From NCBI GenBank assembly GCA_963797005.1, contig CAWCOF010000009.1, positions 496,001 through 560,000 of the forward strand: a stretch of DNA of 64,000 nucleotides, in the 5' to 3' direction. Every line of letters begins with the position of its first letter. Position 1 is the first letter of the stretch. This stretch comes from AWTP1-13 sp963797005. Lineage in GTDB: Bacteria; Pseudomonadota; Alphaproteobacteria; Rhizobiales; Hyphomicrobiaceae. The notes beneath the pieces were generated by a model. The model was not told the origin of the DNA. It saw only the letters and a program-made list of their open reading frames with translations, and searched no databases. Positions 58,698 to 64,000 of this stretch are shown here, piece by piece. The position numbers were made by a program, and so were the translations under genes.

Positions 58698-61538
58698 CTA
58701 CCACCGCACCAGCACGTAGTCCTCCGCGTCGCGGCCCTTGAAATACTGCGGCTCCTGCTCGCTCTGCAGGGCCTTGGCCATGGTCTCGACGCGCCGGATC
58801 ACATAGTCGCCGAGCTCCTTGGTCGAAAGCTCGCGCTGCGCCGCCAGGTTGCCACCGCCGCGCAGGCCCTCCACCACCGCATAGGTGAAGAGGCCGTGCC
58901 CTAGGCGTGGATCCTCGATCGCCGACTGGTCGAAGCGGGCCGCGGTGTAGGCGATGATGTTGGCGTGATAGGCAGCGTTGCCGAGGCGCTGGTTGTAGGC
59001 ATTGCCGGAATGGCAGGTGTCGACGAACAGGATGCGCCGGCCCTTGGCCGTCTCCACCGCCTCCTGCAGCGCGTACCAGGGAATCACGGTCGAGCCGCGC
59101 AAGGTCCCGGCCGACATCTGGGCGTTGGTTGGAAGGAAGCGGTAGTTGGGGCCGTCGTTGTAGCCGTGACCAGCGATGAAGAACACGATCGTGTCCGTCT
59201 CCCGCGCCTGCTTCAGCATGTCGATGGCATCGAGGATGTTGGCGGCCGTGGGCTCGTTGCTCCTGCCCGCGCCGTTGACCAGCACGCGCTTGACCACGCC
59301 GTTGTGGGCGGGGCCGAGCCGCTTCTCGACCGCGTCCGCAAGCGCACGCGCATCCGCGCCCGGGAAGCTCAGATCGCAGCTCTGCGTGCCGAGCTGGCCG
59401 CAGTTCGCGCCGAGCCCAGGGTATTTGTTGACGCCGATGGCCAGCACGTAGAGCGTGCCGCGCTTGTCGAGCGCGCCCTCCCCTTCCTGCGTCAGCGCAA
59501 GCGTCTCGGCCTTCTCGCCGATGGCGTTGGTGAGCGTGATGCGCACTTCGTTGCGGCCCTTTGCCAGTGGCACATCGAGGAGCTGCTCGCCGGCGCCGAA
59601 GCCGCCGGAGTCGAGCGTCGCCGTCTTCTCCTCCACCTGCCGGCCGTTGACCTGCACGCGGATCGACTTGACCGGGTCGGGCGTCGTCTCGATCCGGATG
59701 CGCACCAGGCTGCGTCCCTGCCGTTCGACATAGCCCGACGCCGGCGACGTGATCCGGAACCGTGGCACGGGCCGTTTGAGCAGGTCGGCGAGCTGGAAGG
59801 TGGTGCCTGGCGCCTCGCGCACCGCGCGTTCCGCCGAGGCCAGGATGATGGCGTTCTCGACGATGTCGGGGCGGTTGAGGTGGGATCTCAGCTGCTCGGC
59901 GCCGACGAAGTCGGCCGACTTGGCGAGGCCCTTGTTGATCTGCCAGCCGACCAGTTTGTCGGAGCCGGGCGAGCCGGTGTAGTAGCCCTGCGGCGTCCAC
60001 AACACCCACTCCCCGTCGGACCCTTGGAAGAGCGTGACGATCAGCTCGCGCGTCTTCAGGTTCCACAGGCGGATGGTCTGGTCGGCGCTGCCCGACACGA
60101 GCAGCCGCCCGTCGGGCGAGGGCGTCACGGCCCACACGTCGCCCTCGTGGCCGAGGTACTTCCCGAGCCGTTTCCCCTTGAGATCGTAGGCGGTGAGGTT
60201 GCCGTTGCCGCCGCCCGAGATCACGGTCGCGCCGTCCGGCGTGAACGTATAGGAGCGGTGCTGGTAGCCGTCGGTGGAACCGCGCTCGATGGTGACCTCG
60301 GTCTTGCCGTCCTTGATCACATCCAGCAGCGCATCATAGCTGTAGCTACCGCCCTTGCGGTGGGCGAGTTTGTAGGCGCCGTGCGTCGGACTGGCCTGGT
60401 AGAACTCCGATGCGGCTTCCTTGGCGCTCACTTGTTCCGGCCGGCCGAGGCGCACCCCTTTGGACGGCAGCGTCAGCGCGAATTGGATGGCGCCGTAGCC
60501 GTGTGCCGGATTGTCCCGGCTCCAATTGTGTCCCCACCCGAGCCTCTTGCCATCCTTGGAGAAGCCCGCGGCCCAGCCGGGCGCGCCGGTGCCGGCGAGC
60601 ACGTACTTGGTCGCGCCGGTTCTCAGGTCCCAGACATGGATCGCCGTATTGCTGCCGCCGCCGGTTGCCACCAGGGCCCCGTCGGGGGCCATCGCCGCGG
60701 CCAGCACGATGTTGTCGTGCTTCTTGTAGGTCAGGATCTGCTTGCCCGTTGCCATGTCCCACAGGAACTGCGTCTGGTGGCAGCCGCGGTAGCGGCAGGT
60801 CGACAGCAGACGCGTGCCATCGAGCGAGAAGACGAGCTTGCCGACCGGGCCCTTCTGGTTGGTGAACACGCGCAGGAAGTTTCCCGTGTGCCCGTCCCAC
60901 AGGCGGATCTCGCCGGTGGCGTCGCCGGAGGCGATAATGCCGTCCGTGAACCTGACCGCGACGGCGCGATCGACATCCTTGGTGTGCCCCTTCATCTCCT
61001 TGATCAGGCTGCCGTCGCTCACCCGCCATAGCCGCAGCGTGGTGTCGTCGCTGCCGGTGACGGCGCGCTGGCCGTCGGGCGTGAAGACGGCGGCGTAGAT
61101 GTCGCGCGTGTGGCCCGTCAGCCGGTGCAGGAGCTTGCGGCCCGGCACGTCCCAGATGATGGCGGAGAGGTCGCCCAGGCCGCTGCCTGAGATGAGCTTG
61201 GTGCCGTCCGGCGAGAAGGCGAGCGCATTCACCACCGACGTGTGGCCCTTGAGCAGCGCGATGATCTCGCCCGTGGCGAAGTCGTAGAGGCGGATGTCGC
61301 CGCAGCAGGGCACGTGCGCGTCGGCCCCATCCGACCAGCCCGCCGCCGCCAGCAGGCGGCCATTGGGCGAGAGCGCCATGGCGTGGATCTTGCCGGCGGG
61401 ACCCGGCCCGCTCTGGCCCCGCATGGTGCGCACGGTCTTCTGCTTGCGCCAGTCCCAGACGCGGATGACCTTGTCGTCGGAGGCCGAAACCAGGAGCTTG
61501 CCGTCAGGCGTAAAGACCACGCTCTGGATCTTGGCCAT
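58698..61538 (-). CDS. WD40 repeat protein with C-terminal caspase (C14) domain
   Basis: A 946-residue protein (ATG at 61538 after GGGGGGA). Residues 1-about 480 are WD40 repeats (VVFTPDGKLLVSASDDKVIRVWD; NALAFSPDGTKLISGSG; AVFTPDGQRAVTGSDDTTLRLW; VTPSPDGRLLVSGSADQTIRLW). A linker with a beta-sandwich-like region (RIRIETTPDPVKSIRVQVNG) follows, then from about residue 692 a caspase fold: LYVLAIGVNKYPGLG, FFIAGHGYN (catalytic His791), LFVDTCHSGNA (catalytic Cys842), HGLFTYAVVEGLRGG. No signal peptide at this start. Its start overlaps the PDZ gene by 35 bases, so the two are coupled. Confidence 0.93.
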   Translation of the reverse strand: MAKIQSVVFTPDGKLLVSASDDKVIRVWDWRKQKTVRTMRGQSGPGPAGKIHAMALSPNGRLLAAAGWSDGADAHVPCCGDIRLYDFATGEIIALLKGHTSVVNALAFSPDGTKLISGSGLGDLSAIIWDVPGRKLLHRLTGHTRDIYAAVFTPDGQRAVTGSDDTTLRLWRVSDGSLIKEMKGHTKDVDRAVAVRFTDGIIASGDATGEIRLWDGHTGNFLRVFTNQKGPVGKLVFSLDGTRLLSTCRYRGCHQTQFLWDMATGKQILTYKKHDNIVLAAAMAPDGALVATGGGSNTAIHVWDLRTGATKYVLAGTGAPGWAAGFSKDGKRLGWGHNWSRDNPAHGYGAIQFALTLPSKGVRLGRPEQVSAKEAASEFYQASPTHGAYKLAHRKGGSYSYDALLDVIKDGKTEVTIERGSTDGYQHRSYTFTPDGATVISGGGNGNLTAYDLKGKRLGKYLGHEGDVWAVTPSPDGRLLVSGSADQTIRLWNLKTRELIVTLFQGSDGEWVLWTPQGYYTGSPGSDKLVGWQINKGLAKSADFVGAEQLRSHLNRPDIVENAIILASAERAVREAPGTTFQLADLLKRPVPRFRITSPASGYVERQGRSLVRIRIETTPDPVKSIRVQVNGRQVEEKTATLDSGGFGAGEQLLDVPLAKGRNEVRITLTNAIGEKAETLALTQEGEGALDKRGTLYVLAIGVNKYPGLGANCGQLGTQSCDLSFPGADARALADAVEKRLGPAHNGVVKRVLVNGAGRSNEPTAANILDAIDMLKQARETDTIVFFIAGHGYNDGPNYRFLPTNAQMSAGTLRGSTVIPWYALQEAVETAKGRRILFVDTCHSGNAYNQRLGNAAYHANIIAYTAARFDQSAIEDPRLGHGLFTYAVVEGLRGGGNLAAQRELSTKELGDYVIRRVETMAKALQSEQEPQYFKGRDAEDYVLVRW

Positions 61539-61974
61539 GTGTCCCCCCGAGTTCGAGCTGGAGGATCGGGCCATCGCTGCTCTTCTTCTCGCGCAGAGCC
61601 GCGCTGAAAGGCTGCCGCTCCAGCGCCACCGTCAGCGTGTGCTCGCGGCCGCCGCGCAACAGCCTCACCTTCACCTTGGCCCCGGGCTCTCTGTCGCCGA
61701 TGCCGGCAACGAAGCGGTCCTTGTTCTCGACCTCCCGGCCGTCAACGGAGACGATCACGTCCTGGGCGAGGATGCCGGCGCGCGCGGCCGGACCGTTGGC
61801 CCGCGGGCTCATAACCTTCACCCCGCGCGGGGCCTCCCACCCGAGCTGAGTGGCCTCGTCCTTGGTGACGTCGCGTACGTCGACGCCGAGCCAGCTCTTT
61901 GGCTGCTGCGCCCAGGCCGCGCTCGCGATCAGGAGCGCCGCGAGCACCGCCAGCAAACGTGCCGAGTTGATCAT
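61504..61974 (-). CDS. exported PDZ domain protein
   Basis: A 156-residue periplasmic protein with a signal peptide (MINSARLLAVLAALLIASAAWA-QQ) and one PDZ domain: WLGVDVRDVTKDEATQLGWE, GVKVMSPRANGPAARAGILA, DVIVSVDGREVENKDRFVAG, KVKVRLLRGGREHTLTVAL. No protease domain. GGGGGG precedes the ATG. Upstream member of the operon with the WD40-caspase gene; it may be a binding or scaffold partner for an envelope protease or for the caspase. Confidence 0.88.
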   Translation of the reverse strand: MINSARLLAVLAALLIASAAWAQQPKSWLGVDVRDVTKDEATQLGWEAPRGVKVMSPRANGPAARAGILAQDVIVSVDGREVENKDRFVAGIGDREPGAKVKVRLLRGGREHTLTVALERQPFSAALREKKSSDGPILQLELGGTHGQDPERGLYA

Positions 61975-62147
61975 GAGAGCCCCCCAACAGCCTGGAAGAA
62001 GCGGGCTACTTTAGCGCCGTCATTCGCGACGTGAAGGGGCATGGCGACACACCGCACACTCGAGAAGCGGCATAAGCCCGCCACCAAATGTAGGGCCGCG
62101 CTGCGCGAGCTGTGGAAAAAGCGCTGCGCTCGGCGTTCCCGGCCCCC

Positions 62148-62250
62148 GTCATTCCCGCGGAGCGTCAGCGGAAGCGGGAATCCAGCCGGAACTCCTGGCG
62201 GGAGTTTGCATCTGGATTCCCGCTCTGCGCGCCGCTTGGCGGGGAATGAC
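62148..62250. repeat. GTCATTCCCG-type palindromic element
   Basis: GTCATTCCCGCGGAGCG ... CTTGGCGGGGAATGAC, with inner GCGGGAATCCAG / CTGGATTCCCGC arms. Related in design to the GTCATCCCGG elements. The 61975-62426 gap holds only this, the PDZ promoter region and an AT-rich patch at 62370-62402 before the MoaD-like gene. Confidence 0.85.
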
Positions 62251-62426
62251 GGATCGTCGGGCGCGGCCTGGTCTCTTTCCGGCCCCGATCATGCGATCCA
62301 AATCTGCGATTGACGAAGAGGAAGCGCGCAACCGTTCATGCGCCGGCGCGCTTGACAGCGCGAACTCGGGAACTCTAACGCTAAACTAAACCATATGGTT
62401 AAGTGTCTGCAAAGAGCCGTGCCCGC

Positions 62427-62687
62427 ATGCCCAGGCTGATCCTGATGGGCTCGATCCAGCAATACGCCGGCGGGCTCAATGCCGCCGAGGTCGAGGGTGC
62501 GAGCGCGCGGGCCGCCATCGCCGCGCTGGAGACGTCCTTTCCAGCGCTCAAGGGCTGGGTCGTCGACGAGCAGGGCAAGCTGCGCCAGCACGTGAAGCTG
62601 TTCTGCAGGGGCCGGGCCGTCACGCTCGATGCGGAGCTCGGCCCCGCCGACGAGCTCTACATCGTCGCGGCCATTTCCGGAGGATGA
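62427..62687 (+). CDS. MoaD/ThiS-like ubiquitin-fold protein
   Basis: An 86-residue protein MPRLILMGSIQQYAGGLNAA, with AAIAALETSFPALKGWVVDE, a ubiquitin-like core and a C-terminus LYIVAAISGG. The terminal Gly-Gly is the sulfur-carrier/conjugation tail of MoaD/ThiS proteins, which is adenylated and thiocarboxylated. No moaE, thiG or E1-like gene is adjacent; instead it is three bases upstream of an Asp-box protein, a pairing seen in other genomes. Confidence 0.85.
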   Translation: MPRLILMGSIQQYAGGLNAAEVEGASARAAIAALETSFPALKGWVVDEQGKLRQHVKLFCRGRAVTLDAELGPADELYIVAAISGG

Positions 62688-62689
62688 CC

Positions 62690-63756
62690 ATGACCGAGCT
62701 GCTCGTTGGCACCAAGAAGGGTCTCGTCGTGCTGCGGGGGAAGCGCGGCGGGAAGCTGGAGCTTGCCGCGCGCGCCTTTCCCGGCGAGGTGGTCGAGTAC
62801 GCCATGCGCGACCCCCGCTCCGGCCGCTACATCGCCAGCGTGACCACCGGCCAGTTCGGGCCGCACCTCTTCACAAGCGACAACGCGGCCAGCGGCTGGC
62901 AGCAGGCCGAGGGGCCGACCTTTCCGCCCGAAGCAAAAGCCGCGGTGGAGCGTATCTGGGTGATCGTGCCGGGCGTCGCCGACAACGAGCTTTGGTGCGG
63001 CGTCGCGCCCGCGGCCCTCTTCCACAGCACCGACGGTGGCAAGAGCTGGTCGCTGGTGCAGGGTCTCTGGGACATCCCCACGCGGGCCGAGTGGCAACCG
63101 GGCTTCGGCGGCCTTGCGCTGCACTCCATCTGTCCCTGGCCCGGCGACCCCAAGCGCCTCGCCGTCGGCGTCTCCTCGGCCGGCGTGTGGCTCACCGAGG
63201 ACGGCGGCAAGAGCTGGCGGTCGGGCGTGAAGGGCCTCGTGCCGCGCTACCTGCCCGAGGAGGCGCGCGCGGACACGCACATGCACTGCGTGCACAACAT
63301 GCACCGCGCGCCGAAGGAGCCGAGCACGATCTACATGCAGTTCCACGGCGGCGTTTATCGCTCCGACGATGCCGGCGAGAGCTGGGTCGACATCGGTACC
63401 AACCGCGGGCTGCCTTCCGACTTCGGCTTCCCGCTGGTGATCGACCCGGCCGACCCGAACCGCGCCTTCGTCATCCCCCTCGCCGCCGACATGGACCGCG
63501 TCACGCCAGAGGGGAAGGTGCGCGTCTACGAGACGCGCGACCGCGGCGGCTCATGGCAGGCGCTTGCCGACGGCCTGCCGCAGGCGCACGCCTATCTCAC
63601 CATCCTGCGCCAGGCCTTCTGCACCGACGGCCTCTCGCCCTCGGCCTCTACTTCGGCGCCACCTCCGGCGACGTGTTCGGCTCCACCGACGGCGGCCGCA
63701 CCTGGGCCAACGTCGCGACGCGCTTACCTCCTGTCACCTCCGTGCGGTGTGCGTAG
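62690..63756 (+). CDS. Asp-box (BNR) beta-propeller glycosidase-like protein, frameshifted
   Basis: A protein of about 355 residues starting MTELLVGTKKGLVVLRGKRG with AGGATG upstream. Asp-box repeats: HSTDGGKSWSLV, LTEDGGKSWRSG, RSDDAGESWVDI, TRDRGGSW and, after a frame change at about 63640, GSTDGGRTWANV; HMHCVHNMHRAP lies in the centre. The family is annotated as exo-alpha-sialidase/VPS10-like, but no sialidase catalytic Arg triad is evident. Coupled to the MoaD-like gene. No signal peptide. Confidence 0.85.
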
Positions 63757-63760
63757 ATTC

Positions 63761-63886
63761 CCCTCCCCCTTGCGGGGAGGGGTTAGGGGTGGGGGTAACC
63801 CAGCAAGGCTGAGCGTGCCGCTTCACCCCACCCGGCTCGGCGCGAAAGGCGCCTCGCCACCCTCCCCGTCAAGGGGAGGGTGCGCC
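63761..63886. repeat. CTCCCC-type intergenic repeats
   Basis: TCCCCTCCCCCTTGCGGGGA, GGGGTTAGGGGTGGGGG, then CACCCCACCCGGCTCGGC and CACCCTCCCCGTCAAGGGGAGGGTG. Starts five bases after the Asp-box gene stop. Same family as 38940-39060, 44339-44470 and the rsmG insertion. Confidence 0.85.
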
Positions 63887-63900
63887 TTGCGCGCCGTCGC

Positions 63901-64000
63901 TCAATCCAACAGCCCGCGCGCCTTCGCCAGCTCGCGCAGGCTCGACCTCGGGGCGGGCGCCGAGGTGGGAGATGATCTCCGCCGCCGCGAGGCTGCCGAG
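63901..64000 (-). CDS. PfkB-family sugar/adenosine kinase, 3' end only, frameshifted
   Basis: Partial gene running off the window. Minus-strand translation gives LGSLAAAEIISHLGARPEV, then after a one-base frame change (about 63945) SLRELAKARGLLD-stop. This is the C-terminal helix of adenosine kinase/PfkB proteins (AAAEVISHxGARPExxLxxLA). The catalytic region lies outside. Confidence 0.7.
   Translation of the reverse strand, partial: SAASRRRRSSPTSAPAPRSSLRELAKARGLLD

Noticed and set aside
58965..61031. 688-residue plus-strand frame opposite the WD40-caspase gene
   Set aside because: Antisense shadow of a GC-rich gene; composition lacks a hydrophobic core and the opposite strand has clear WD40 and caspase motifs.
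62041..62313. 90-residue frame starting MATHRTLEKRHKPATKC
   Set aside because: Most of it is the palindromic repeat at 62148-62250; no ribosome site.

Overview
The window is high-GC bacterial chromosome, best read as an alphaproteobacterium (Rhodospirillales/Reyranella-like or a relative; genus not determinable from sequence alone). The main evidence is the block ppsR-maf-aroE-coaE-dnaQ facing hemE-hemJ-rho, with mnmE, mnmG, rsmG, parA, parB, secB, fxsA, a Tim44-like gene, mltA and smr nearby. In Caulobacter and relatives this neighbourhood surrounds the replication origin. Five perfect copies of the 16-bp palindrome TGTTTCACGTGAAACA (alphaproteobacterial parS) lie between 38.9 and 48.5 kb, next to parAB. 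The window is therefore read as an origin/centromere region, with oriC proposed in the hemE-ppsR gap (30656-31064).

Layout. 0-15 kb: DUF3775 protein, bactofilin, a GNAT/double peroxiredoxin operon, DUF1353 lipoprotein, Bax-inhibitor-like protein, a ybbP-ybbA ABC system divergent from tesA, thpR, a LLM oxidoreductase, pterin dehydratase, DUF2865 protein, an SDR, a broken SpoU methylase and a broken FG-GAP protein. 15-21 kb: a surface-glycan operon (GT2, GT4, GtrA, methyltransferase) facing a polytopic membrane protein. 21-35 kb: the conserved origin-side housekeeping genes, with a cspA/small-protein cluster at 24.8-26.8 kb. 34-49 kb: GNAT, deacetylase, a decayed higBA module, a Spy-like/two-component operon, mnmE, DUF255, mnmG and rsmG, interspersed with the parS sites. 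49-52.5 kb: parA, parB, hisH, DUF2628. 52.7-55.3 kb: a divergent aromatic monooxygenase / intradiol dioxygenase pair. 55.6-62 kb: three tandem paralogous lipoproteins of an unrecognised family, convergent with a PDZ protein and a WD40-caspase protein; this is the best candidate for an undescribed system. 62.4-64 kb: MoaD-like protein, an Asp-box protein and the end of a PfkB kinase.

Two cautions. Nearly every gene between about 28.3 and 35.0 kb (coaE, aroE, maf, ppsR, hemE, hemJ, rho, GNAT) carries one or more single-base frame changes, although most are essential. Isolated ones occur at 13.7, 13.9, 14.2, 53.7, 63.6 and 63.9 kb. They look like sequencing or assembly errors (mostly one-base insertions), so the genes are listed full length and flagged. 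The window is also rich in palindromic intergenic repeats of several families, one of which sits in frame inside rsmG.
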